This document shows positions 51,462 through 59,772 of a DNA stretch of 64,000 bases, piece after piece; position 1 is the stretch's first letter; every line of letters begins with the position of its first letter. The position numbers were made by a program, and so were the translations under genes. A model generated the notes under the pieces. That model worked only from the letters and a program-made list of their open reading frames with translations. It did not search any database and had not been told where the DNA came from. Source of the DNA: an uncultured Prevotella sp. (GTDB lineage Bacteria; Bacteroidota; Bacteroidia; Bacteroidales; Bacteroidaceae); contig CAAGPV010000049.1 of assembly GCA_900771975.1 (NCBI GenBank), positions 25,813-89,812 of the forward strand, written 5' to 3'.

Positions 51462-54056
51462 CTATTCAAAATCCACCTTTGTAGGTTCCGAAGCTTCTGC
51501 GTCAGGAGTAGCAGCGTCTCCCTTAATGTCGCTTTCTATTTGGTCAGAAGTCTTTTCCCATTGAGAACGGCTTTCCTCTTCCACTTCTGCCTCTTTTTCG
51601 CTACTCATCACCTTGCAGACAGACGCTATCACATCGTTCTTCTTTGTGAGGTTGATTAGTCGCACACCCTGGGTGGCACGGCCCATCACACGCACCTCGC
51701 TGACGGCCAGACGAATGGTAATGCCACTCTTGTTGATAATCATCAGGTCGTTGTCGTCTGTCACATTCTTAATCGCCACAAGGCGACCCGTCTTTTCTGT
51801 CACGGCGAGGGTCTTTACTCCTTTTCCTCCACGGTTGGTTTTGCGGTAGTCTTCCACTTCTGAGCGTTTGCCATAACCGTTCTCGCTGACAACCATAACC
51901 GTTTCCTTTTCGGGGTCATTGACCACTATCATTCCAACAACCTCGTCGTCTCCTTCGTCAAGCCTCATTCCGCGCACTCCCGTAGAGACACGTCCCATGG
52001 TGCGGATAGTGTTCTCATCAAAACGGCAAGCGCGTCCGTTGCGGTCTGCAAGGATAAGTTCGTTATGCCCGTTTGTCAACCGAACATCTACAACTTCGTC
52101 ACCATCATTGATATTGATGGCAATGACACCGTTGGTACGTGGGCGACTATAGGCCTCAAGACTTGTCTTCTTGACAATGCCATTCCTGGTAGCAAATACC
52201 ACATAATGGGAGCGAAGGAACTCTTCGTCGTCAAGTCCACGCAAGCGCAGGAACGCATTGACAGAATCTCCGGCATCAAGTGCCAACAGGTTTTGTATAG
52301 CCCGTCCCTTGGAATTACGGTCGCCTTCTGGTATCTCATAGCACTTCATCCAATGGCAACGTCCCTTCTTGGTAAAGAATAGCATGGTCTGATGCATTGT
52401 TGCCGGATAAATAAACTCGGTAAAGTCCTGGTCACGGTGGCGAGCTCCTTTTGCTCCGACGCCACCCCTTGCCTGTTCGCGGAAGTCAGCCAATGGTGTA
52501 CGTTTGATATATCCCAAATGGCTGATTGTGATTACTACAGGATCGTTTGGATAGAAGTCTTCCGCATTGAACTCATGCTCATCGGGTATGATTTCGGTAC
52601 GGCGTGCATCGCCATACTTTTCCTTCACTTCGTTAAGTTCGTCCTTCATCACTTGCTTGCAACGCTCGGGATTATCCAAAATTTCCTGCAAATCCTTGAT
52701 GAGCTGCATCAGCTCTTCATACTCTGCGTGCAACTGATCCATACGCAAGCCCGTTAGTTGTGACAGGCGCATGTCCACAATGGCTTTTGACTGCAGTTGG
52801 TCCAAATCGAAGCGCTTTTCAAGATTGGTCTGTGCCTCACTTGGCGTTTTGGATGCACGGATAATGTGAACCACCTCGTCAATGTTGTCACAGGCAATTA
52901 TCAGTCCCTCAAGAATATGGGCACGCTCCTGTGCTTTCTTCAAGTCAAAACGTGTACGGCGAAGCGTAACATCGTGCCTATGCTCTACAAAATACTTCAC
53001 ACATTGCTGCAACGATAGCAGTTGTGGGCGACCTTTCACCAAAGCGATACAATTGACCGAGAAACTGCTTTGCAGCCCTGTCATCTTGAACAGTTTGTTG
53101 AGGATAACGTTGGCATTGGCATCTTTCTTGCAGTCAACAACAATTCTCATGCCTTGACGGCCCGACTCATCGTTGACATTAGCAATTCCGTCAATCTTTC
53201 CTTCCTTGACAAGCTCTGCTATATATTCAATGAGTTGCGCTTTGTTGACTCCATAGGGAATTTCGGTAACAACAATCTTGTCGTGTTGCTCTCCGCTTTC
53301 AATTTCCGCTTTAGCCCGCATAACGATGCGTCCGCGCCCCGTTGTGTAGGCATCCTTCACGCCTTGCAGTCCGTAGATGTAGGCGCCTGTAGGGAAGTCA
53401 GGAGCGGGGATATACTGCATCAGCTCATCCACGCCTATTTCCGGATTGTCTATATAGGCACAACACCCGTCTATCACCTCGCTCAAGTTGTGGGTTGGAA
53501 TGTTGGTAGCCATACCTACAGCAATACCGTTTCCACCATTGACCAGCAAGTTGGGAATCTTTGTCGGCATTACAGACGGCTCTTTCAGGGTATCGTCAAA
53601 GTTGTTGACCATATCGACGGTATCTTTTTCAATATCGTCCATGATGTGTTCTCCCATCTTGGAGAGCCGACATTCGGTATAACGCATTGCCGCTGGCGAG
53701 TCTCCGTCAACAGAACCGAAGTTGCCTTGTCCGTCTACAAGCATATAACGCATGTTCCAGTTCTGGCCCATACGAACAAGTGCCCCATACACGGAACTGT
53801 CACCGTGAGGATGATACTTACCAAGCACTTCACCTACAACACGCGCACACTTCTTGTAGGGTTGGTTGCTAAAGTTGCCTATACCTCTCATTCCAAAGAG
53901 AATTCGGCGGTGTACGGGTTTAAAGCCATCACGAACATCAGGAAGGGCACGGGCTACTATCACCGACATGGAGTAGTCGATGTAAGAGGATTTCATCTCT
54001 TCCTCTATGTTAATCTTCATGATGCGGTCTTGATCAATCGTTTGATTCTCGTCCAT
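51462..54056 (-). CDS. gyrA: DNA gyrase subunit A
   Basis: 864 aa. The N-terminal cleavage domain has SYIDYSMSVIVARALPDVRD, LGKYHPHGDSSVYGALVRM and the catalytic Tyr126 in AAMRYTECRL. The six-bladed C-terminal wrapping domain contains EQARGGVGAKGARHRD in place of the usual QRRGGKG GyrA box. The tail is acidic (VEEESRSQWEKTSDQIES...). It introduces negative supercoils together with GyrB. At the quinolone site it has Ser87 and Gly91 (E. coli positions 83 and 87), the latter being Asp in E. coli. Confidence 0.95.
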   Translation of the reverse strand: MDENQTIDQDRIMKINIEEEMKSSYIDYSMSVIVARALPDVRDGFKPVHRRILFGMRGIGNFSNQPYKKCARVVGEVLGKYHPHGDSSVYGALVRMGQNWNMRYMLVDGQGNFGSVDGDSPAAMRYTECRLSKMGEHIMDDIEKDTVDMVNNFDDTLKEPSVMPTKIPNLLVNGGNGIAVGMATNIPTHNLSEVIDGCCAYIDNPEIGVDELMQYIPAPDFPTGAYIYGLQGVKDAYTTGRGRIVMRAKAEIESGEQHDKIVVTEIPYGVNKAQLIEYIAELVKEGKIDGIANVNDESGRQGMRIVVDCKKDANANVILNKLFKMTGLQSSFSVNCIALVKGRPQLLSLQQCVKYFVEHRHDVTLRRTRFDLKKAQERAHILEGLIIACDNIDEVVHIIRASKTPSEAQTNLEKRFDLDQLQSKAIVDMRLSQLTGLRMDQLHAEYEELMQLIKDLQEILDNPERCKQVMKDELNEVKEKYGDARRTEIIPDEHEFNAEDFYPNDPVVITISHLGYIKRTPLADFREQARGGVGAKGARHRDQDFTEFIYPATMHQTMLFFTKKGRCHWMKCYEIPEGDRNSKGRAIQNLLALDAGDSVNAFLRLRGLDDEEFLRSHYVVFATRNGIVKKTSLEAYSRPRTNGVIAININDGDEVVDVRLTNGHNELILADRNGRACRFDENTIRTMGRVSTGVRGMRLDEGDDEVVGMIVVNDPEKETVMVVSENGYGKRSEVEDYRKTNRGGKGVKTLAVTEKTGRLVAIKNVTDDNDLMIINKSGITIRLAVSEVRVMGRATQGVRLINLTKKNDVIASVCKVMSSEKEAEVEEESRSQWEKTSDQIESDIKGDAATPDAEASEPTKVDFE

Positions 54057-54139
54057 TTATTATTATCAACTTTTTAATGATTTCAACATTAACGGCATTT
54101 ATTTGCGTTCTAAGCCGTTTTACACTCTTTTTCAGTCTG

Positions 54140-54169
54140 TAAAAGTACAACTTTTTTTTGACTTCCAAA
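54140..54169 (-). promoter_or_regulatory. Possible promoter of gyrA
   Basis: On the minus strand: TTTG (54169-54166), an 18-nt spacer, TACTTTTA (54147-54140), one mismatch to TAnnTTTG. It lies 84 nt before the gyrA ATG in a 290-bp gap that otherwise shows only the terminator at 54258-54297. Confidence 0.4.
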
Positions 54170-54257
54170 AGCCTCAGAACTAAAAGAAACGGTATTTTAA
54201 GGTTTATTTAAGATTTAAACTGACAACATTTTTTTTGATAGGTTGCCACAAAAAACA

Positions 54258-54297
54258 AAGTCTCCGCCCATCCGTAGAGGATAACGGGCGAAGACTT
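54258..54297 (-). terminator. Terminator of the glycogen operon
   Basis: An 11 of 12 bp stem AAGTCTCCGCCC (54258-54269) / GGGCGAAGACTT (54286-54297), with a nested ATCC/GGAT stem, followed on the minus strand by a TTTGTTTTTTG tract. Confidence 0.75.
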
Positions 54298-54346
54298 ACT
54301 ATCAGAATAGAATACGAAAATGATTTTCGAGATCAGTCCGCTTCAA

Positions 54347-56905
54347 TTAGTTCAACCATTTAACATAGCAGAAGTCCTGACGGTGAGGAAGCAAATCGTT
54401 CTTCGGGAACATACGCACTGCCGTCCTGTAAGCTCCTGCTATATTCGGATCAAACGAACACTCGAAAGTGAAATTGTTGCCTGAATGGCCTACAACCTTG
54501 AACGGAATGACAGAGTGGATAGACTTTTCTGTGTTTTGATTATTTACAAGAGTTACCAATTCCAATCCTATGGCATCGTTGAGGCCTTGCTCGTCGATAA
54601 CATAAGTTAGTTTGCCTTCCTTTCCGGTTTCAACACAATCAAGGGCACTGTCGTCCTTAGAGACAACACGAATATTGTCCCAACGCTCTGCAACAGCCTC
54701 TTTCCAGGCCGCTATATCTTTGGCAAGACGGTTTCCGTTTGCCTGCAACTCCTTGAAACGTTTAGCTTGTTTGTTGTAGAACTTTGAATAATAGTCGTCC
54801 AACTGACGCTTCATGGTGTAATGGGGAGCTATCGTTGAAATAGAATTCTTAATGACTTTCACCCAATCTTCAGAATAGGTCTTGCGGCCTTTGTGATAGT
54901 AGTACAATGGGATAATCTCGTTCTCAAGCAGAGAGTAGATTGTTGCTGCATCCAATTGGTCTTGATAACCTTGGTCTTGATAGGTACGTTCCTGTGGAAG
55001 GGCCCATCCTGCACCTTGACGATAGCCTTCAACCCACCATCCATCGAGAACAGAAAGATTGACAACACCGTTCATCTCAGCCTTTTCACCTGATGTTCCA
55101 CTTGCCTCCAAAGGACGTGTAGGAGTGTTCATCCAAATATCCACACCACTTACTAAGCGGCGGGCAAGTTGCATATCATAATCTTCCAGGAAGATAATCT
55201 TACCCAAGAACTCTGGGCGACGGGATATCTCAAAGATTTTCTTTATCAATCCCTGGCCAGCTCCATCAGCGGGATGAGCTTTTCCTGAGAAGAAGAAGAG
55301 TACCGGATGTTCAGGATCGTTTACAATCTTGTTCAAGCGATCGAGGTCGGTAAACAACAGATGAGCACGTTTATAAGTGGCAAAACGACGGCAGAAACCA
55401 ATCATCAGTGCATTGGGGTTAATGCGTTCAAGCAAAGACATTACCTTTGCAGGGTCGCCTTGGTTGCGAAGCCACTGCTGTGTAAACTTGTCACGAATAT
55501 ATTTGATGAGCTTTTTCTTCAACGCCATACGGGTTTGCCAGATTTCTTCATCAGGCACATTGTTAATGGCATGCCAGATTTCCTCGTTGCTCTGGTCGGA
55601 CATAAAACTCTTGTCAAAGTACTTGTCATACAGTTTGCGCCATTCTGTAGCAGTCCATGAAGGGAAATGCACACCGTTTGTTACATAACCGGTATGGTTC
55701 TCTTCAGGGAAATAGCCTTTCCACAAGGGGGCAAACATCTTTTGGCTTACCCATCCATGAAGTTTGGAGACACCATTCACTTCCTGACAGGTGTTACAAG
55801 CAAATGTACTCATACAGAAGCGCTCACTATGGTCATCCGGATTGGTGCGGCCCATTCCAATGAATTCGTCCCAAGAGATGCCAAGCTTTGCAGGATAGCC
55901 ACCCATATATTTACCGAAGAGTTGCTCGTCAAAATAGTCGTGACCAGCTGGCACTGGAGTATGAACAGTATACAACGAGCTGGCGCGAACCAGTTCCATG
56001 GCCTGATTGAAGGTGAAGCCACCATCGATGTAATCGCACAGACGCTGCAAGTTGCAAAGGGCTGCATGACCTTCGTTGCAATGGTAGATATCCTTCTTTA
56101 TGCCAAGTTTGTTAAGCGTTAGAATACCGCCTATGCCCAACAATATTTCCTGCTTCAAGCGGTTTTCCCAGTCTCCACCGTAAAGCGAGTGGGTGATTGG
56201 TCGATCAAACTCTGAGTTCATATCGTTGTCAGTGTCAAGCAAGTATAGTTTGATGCGGCCAACATTAGCAACCCAAACCAAGGCATGCACCTGATAGTTC
56301 ATGTAAGGCACGTCTACCACCACTTGGTTGCCGTCTTTGTCCAACACTCTTTCTATCGGTAAGGAGTTGAAGTTTTGTGCATCATACTTGGCAATCTGCT
56401 GACCGTCCATCGACAGGCTTTGTGTGAAATAGCCATAACGGTACAAGAAGCCCACAGCACACAAGTCGACGTTTGAATCGCTTGCCTCTTTCAGATAGTC
56501 GCCAGCCAACATTCCCAGTCCGCCGCTATAAATCTTCAATACCTGGTTCAAGCCATATTCCATACAGAAATAGGCAACGGATGGCCGCTTTTTGTCGGGA
56601 GCGACATCCATATATTCGCGGAATGACTTATAAACGTCATTCACCTTCTTCATCAAAGACTTATCCTTGACAATAGCTTCTTTGCGTTCATAGCTTAGAC
56701 GATCAAGAAGAAGAACCGGATTGTGGCCTACTTCTTCATAGAGATTTTCGTCTAAAGCTTTCCACATGTTGCGAGCCTCATAATTCCAGGCCCACCACAA
56801 GTTATGGGCGAGTTCATTAAGGTTACTCAACTCTTTGGGAAGAGTGGACTTAACGTTCACTTCTCTCCACTGAGGGTCGTTTGAATAATCAGCTTTGATT
56901 TTCAT
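54347..56905 (-). CDS. glgP: Alpha-glucan (glycogen) phosphorylase
   Basis: 852 aa of the DUF3417-containing branch: N-terminal NELAHNLWWAWNYEARNMWK, then the GT35 fold. The PLP-binding Lys608 is in EASGTSGEKAEMNGV. Further family motifs are GGLGMLAGDYLKEASD and CNEGHAALCNLQRL. It releases glucose-1-phosphate from the non-reducing ends of glycogen. It follows the glycogen synthase gene by 52 nt, so synthesis and breakdown share a transcript. The C-terminal domain (~700-852) is a beta-rich addition common to Bacteroidota versions. Confidence 0.95.
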   Translation of the reverse strand: MKIKADYSNDPQWREVNVKSTLPKELSNLNELAHNLWWAWNYEARNMWKALDENLYEEVGHNPVLLLDRLSYERKEAIVKDKSLMKKVNDVYKSFREYMDVAPDKKRPSVAYFCMEYGLNQVLKIYSGGLGMLAGDYLKEASDSNVDLCAVGFLYRYGYFTQSLSMDGQQIAKYDAQNFNSLPIERVLDKDGNQVVVDVPYMNYQVHALVWVANVGRIKLYLLDTDNDMNSEFDRPITHSLYGGDWENRLKQEILLGIGGILTLNKLGIKKDIYHCNEGHAALCNLQRLCDYIDGGFTFNQAMELVRASSLYTVHTPVPAGHDYFDEQLFGKYMGGYPAKLGISWDEFIGMGRTNPDDHSERFCMSTFACNTCQEVNGVSKLHGWVSQKMFAPLWKGYFPEENHTGYVTNGVHFPSWTATEWRKLYDKYFDKSFMSDQSNEEIWHAINNVPDEEIWQTRMALKKKLIKYIRDKFTQQWLRNQGDPAKVMSLLERINPNALMIGFCRRFATYKRAHLLFTDLDRLNKIVNDPEHPVLFFFSGKAHPADGAGQGLIKKIFEISRRPEFLGKIIFLEDYDMQLARRLVSGVDIWMNTPTRPLEASGTSGEKAEMNGVVNLSVLDGWWVEGYRQGAGWALPQERTYQDQGYQDQLDAATIYSLLENEIIPLYYYHKGRKTYSEDWVKVIKNSISTIAPHYTMKRQLDDYYSKFYNKQAKRFKELQANGNRLAKDIAAWKEAVAERWDNIRVVSKDDSALDCVETGKEGKLTYVIDEQGLNDAIGLELVTLVNNQNTEKSIHSVIPFKVVGHSGNNFTFECSFDPNIAGAYRTAVRMFPKNDLLPHRQDFCYVKWLN

Positions 56906-56957
56906 AAATAATCTATTATTTGTTAGTTATTGATTTTTAATTGAGGGCATTCCACTC

Positions 56958-58610
56958 CTACTTTCGTTCTTGAGCTTTCTTCAATGCTATATCGTAAGCC
57001 TCTTCATAATAGGAGATAAACTCTTTCCAAAGGGCTTTCTTTGACAGGCTGAACGCATTGCGCCGGCATTTGTCAGCTTCAGCCTTCGGCATGGAAGCAT
57101 AGGCTCTGACAGTTTCCGAAATGGCTTCTGCCACTTCCTGGTAGTTATAGTCTGTACGATGAACCACTTCCACACCATCCGTAATCTTACCGTCATGACC
57201 GAGCACTTTGTTCACCCACAAGCCAAAACCTGCCAAATCGGTGGTGATGCAGGGCACCTTAAAGGCTATCGCCTCCAAGGGGGTGTAGCCCCAAGGCTCA
57301 TAATAGGATGGATATATACACAAATCGTTGCCCAACACAAGGTCGTAATAAGACATGTTGAATATGCCGTCATCTCCTGTCAAGTAGCAAGGAACGAAAA
57401 GCACTTTAACATTGTCGGCCTTTGCATTCCACATATTCAAAGAGCGCAACATGCCTGTCACACGGTCTTCCGACAGATTGTGAAGCGTATGGGTCAGCCA
57501 AGGGGTATCGAGAGGTGTATTGTATTTCTTTTTGCTCTCCAGCCTTTCCTGCAAATCCTTGCGGGGACGGTTCACCCAAGCTGGCACTTCAACGAGCGCT
57601 AACACGGGCTTCGCCAACGTTTTTCCGCGCAAACGGTTGAGCGACTCTATATAGACATCTATACCCTTGTTCCGGAATTCATAGCGCCCACTTGTTGAAA
57701 CGATGAGCGTATCGTCACCCAGTTCAGAGCCAAACAGGGCGTTGGCCACCTGAAGAAGTTTTTTGCGGGCACTCCGCCGTTTGTTCGTAAAGGACACACC
57801 TTTTGGAACAAAATTATCTTCAAAGCCGTTAGGAAGAACCACATCCACCGGTTTATCGAGCAACTCTTTACATTCTGTGGCCGTTATGTCGCTCACGGTA
57901 GTGAAGCAATCCACATATTTTGCTGTTTGCTTCTCTATCGAGTGTTTGCTTTGCATGTTCAATTCAAAAGCCATCTGGTCGCCGTTATAGGCCTCAAGAT
58001 ATTCGTAAAGCGGCTTATTATTGCCCGCAATAGAGCGTCCTATACTTGTTGCATGGGTGGTAAAGACAGTTCCAATGGCTGGCACGTGCTTCTTGATATA
58101 AAGCAAGCCGAGACCAGTCATCCACTCATTGGCTTGATAGACCACATTTTTGGTGGCATCCAAATAGTATTTGTAGATACTTTCCACCACTCTTCCTGCC
58201 GCATAAGAGAACATCGACGCCTCATCATAGTCTCCATATGCATGCAAACTGTCTACCTGAAAATCGTTCCAAAGCTGACCATATATTTCATTTTTACAGG
58301 AAAAGAAGGGCTTAAAATCCACCAATATGGCGATGGGCTTCCCAGGAATGGACCAACGCCCAACTTTGACAAACAACCCTTCCGACTCGGCCTGAAAGCG
58401 CCAACTGGCAAACAAAGTTTGATCCAACTCGAAATAAGGACAATTTTTATCACCCCAACAATCGGGACCTATAAAAATTATTCGGTCTGGCATCATTTCT
58501 TGAAGTGTTTTTCCTCGTGTTGAAAGAACTGTATAAATGCCACCAACCTTATTACAAACTTCCCAACTGGACTCAAAAATATAGTCCGGGAACATTTTTT
58601 TCGTCTTCAT
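56958..58610 (-). CDS. Glycogen synthase of the GT3 (eukaryote-like) family
   Basis: 550 aa from the ATG at 58610. Upstream Met codons are excluded because they lie in or before the promoter. The N-terminal ESSWEVCNKVGGIYTVLSTR is the hallmark of GT3 glycogen synthases. VYQANEWMTGLGLLYIKKH, FTTHATSIGRS and the C-terminal catalytic Glu motif YYEPWGYTPLEAIAFKVPCI follow. The enzyme extends alpha-1,4-glucan from UDP-glucose. Unlike the animal enzyme it lacks the long N- and C-terminal phosphorylation tails. It precedes glgP in one operon. Confidence 0.92.
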   Translation of the reverse strand: MKTKKMFPDYIFESSWEVCNKVGGIYTVLSTRGKTLQEMMPDRIIFIGPDCWGDKNCPYFELDQTLFASWRFQAESEGLFVKVGRWSIPGKPIAILVDFKPFFSCKNEIYGQLWNDFQVDSLHAYGDYDEASMFSYAAGRVVESIYKYYLDATKNVVYQANEWMTGLGLLYIKKHVPAIGTVFTTHATSIGRSIAGNNKPLYEYLEAYNGDQMAFELNMQSKHSIEKQTAKYVDCFTTVSDITATECKELLDKPVDVVLPNGFEDNFVPKGVSFTNKRRSARKKLLQVANALFGSELGDDTLIVSTSGRYEFRNKGIDVYIESLNRLRGKTLAKPVLALVEVPAWVNRPRKDLQERLESKKKYNTPLDTPWLTHTLHNLSEDRVTGMLRSLNMWNAKADNVKVLFVPCYLTGDDGIFNMSYYDLVLGNDLCIYPSYYEPWGYTPLEAIAFKVPCITTDLAGFGLWVNKVLGHDGKITDGVEVVHRTDYNYQEVAEAISETVRAYASMPKAEADKCRRNAFSLSKKALWKEFISYYEEAYDIALKKAQERK

Positions 58611-58630
58611 ATAGTTTATTCTGAACGCTG

Positions 58631-58660
58631 CAAAGTTACGATAAATAAGTGAGATACAAA
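58631..58660 (-). promoter_or_regulatory. Promoter of the glycogen operon
   Basis: On the minus strand: TTTG (58660-58657), an 18-nt spacer, TAACTTTG (58638-58631). The -7 match is exact. It fixes the GT3 start at 58610. Confidence 0.65.
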
Positions 58661-58741
58661 ATAATTTCAATTGTTTTTTGTTATAGTTGCTGTTAAACGC
58701 TTTGCACAACAATTCGTCAAAACAAAAAACATCATATCATC

Positions 58742-59185
58742 ATGTCCATATCAAAATCATTCATAAAACAAGTAATTTCCATCCTGCTGATTTGCTTTCC
58801 TGCTTATGCCTTTGCACAAGAGAGTTCTCCCTTCAAAGGAAAAATCGCCAATGACGAGTATCAAGTGTACATAGAAATGAATTTCTATGACAACAACATC
58901 GTATGTCCCAATCAGGAAATCTTTGGAAGCAACCCCGGATATTTTGGCGCAATAAGAGATACACGCAAATGGATTATTATGGATGCCTACGTCAATGGCA
59001 ACAAAGCAACACTTACTATCATCAACGACTATGGTAGCGACGACCTTAAAGCCACACTCACCTACAACAGTGACAAGTCCTTCACACTTGAAAGGATTGA
59101 CGGAAGTCCCATCCGCATCGTTGTCAACAATGCCTGGGTTAAGCTCCCCAAAAAACTGGTTTTCCATATGGCCAAAAAGCAATAA
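58742..59185 (+). CDS. Small secreted hypothetical protein
   Basis: 147 aa. A signal peptide (FIKQVISILLICFPAYAFAQ) precedes a ~120-residue beta-rich domain (VYIEMNFYDNNIVCPNQEIF, ATLTIINDYGSDDLKATLTY). No family was recognised. It is divergent from the glycogen operon, and no good promoter was seen. It is probably periplasmic or on the surface. It marks the left border of the accessory-looking segment. Confidence 0.65.
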   Translation: MSISKSFIKQVISILLICFPAYAFAQESSPFKGKIANDEYQVYIEMNFYDNNIVCPNQEIFGSNPGYFGAIRDTRKWIIMDAYVNGNKATLTIINDYGSDDLKATLTYNSDKSFTLERIDGSPIRIVVNNAWVKLPKKLVFHMAKKQ

Positions 59186-59263
59186 CGGGCATTTGCAAAA
59201 CTGAAAAACACTTTGTTCCACAACAAAACAACACCAATTGGTGGATGAAAAGCAAGTAACCAC

Positions 59264-59332
59264 GTCAGTACTTGCAGTGTAGTACACTTGTACTTGCCAT
59301 GTTGTACTCCAGTACTTACGGCAAGTACTGAC
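59264..59332. repeat. Cluster of GTACTTGC repeats with a 12-bp inverted repeat
   Basis: GTACTTGC occurs at 59268-59275 and 59290-59297, GTACTTAC at 59312-59319, and GCAAGTAC in reverse at 59321-59328. The outer copies form a perfect 12-bp inverted repeat GTCAGTACTTGC / GCAAGTACTGAC (59264-59275 / 59321-59332), and AGTGTAGTACACT (59276-59288) is itself palindromic. It resembles a binding-site array or element end; no function is shown. Confidence 0.6.
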
Positions 59333-59411
59333 CCAAAATGCTCAAATAAAGCCACAACACCCCCTTTCCCCATCGTGGGCTAAATTCAAAAAGATTTGGG
59401 CACAGGCAGGC

Positions 59412-59723
59412 ATGAAGGCGTTGTCTGAGATAGCAAACATCTATCCACGTATGACGAGCACTCACGACAGCAGCCTCTTTGACAATAGCTTTGCTATGGA
59501 CTTCATCAATTATGGTGACAAAATTATCTATTGTGCTATGTACTTGTACATCGGCTACATCAACGAAGCTACCAACTTTGCTGAAAGCCAAGGTGGAGGC
59601 GGTAGCGATACCAAAGATTGGGGACGTGAGAAGGACGAAGATGAGATAGAATGGATAAGACGGTGTTTGCGGCAAGCAACTCGGATGGTAAAACCCAAGT
59701 GCGGACGAAAAATAAAGCGATAG
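59412..59723 (+). pseudogene. Probable gene remnant (C-terminal fragment)
   Basis: 103 codons from the first ATG, but the frame is open without a start from 59283 and reads sensibly there (QNAQIKPQHPLSPSWAKFKK). This suggests the tail of a larger gene whose front has been lost. The end (ESQGGGGSDTKDWGREKDED then IEWIRRCLRQATRM, basic C-terminus) reminds me of tails of Bacteroidota mobilisation proteins; that is recall only. It overlaps no other gene and ends 9 nt before a hairpin. It could instead be an intact small gene. Confidence 0.4.
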
Positions 59724-59731
59724 ATATGCAG

Positions 59732-59762
59732 CCTCAATGGAAGGTGTAGACTTCCATTGAGG
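59732..59762. terminator. Convergent hairpin, 12-bp perfect stem
   Basis: CCTCAATGGAAG (59732-59743) and its exact complement (59751-59762) around a 7-nt loop, between the remnant and the DUF262 gene end. No T tract follows on either side. Confidence 0.55.
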
Positions 59763-59772
59763 TCATAATTAG

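Noticed and set aside
53022..54077. 351-codon open frame on the plus strand
   Set aside because: It lies wholly antisense to gyrA, has no family motif and reflects the GC-skewed codon use of gyrA.
58610..58712. N-terminal extension of the GT3 glycogen synthase
   Set aside because: It would cover the TAACTTTG promoter element, and family proteins start near the chosen Met.
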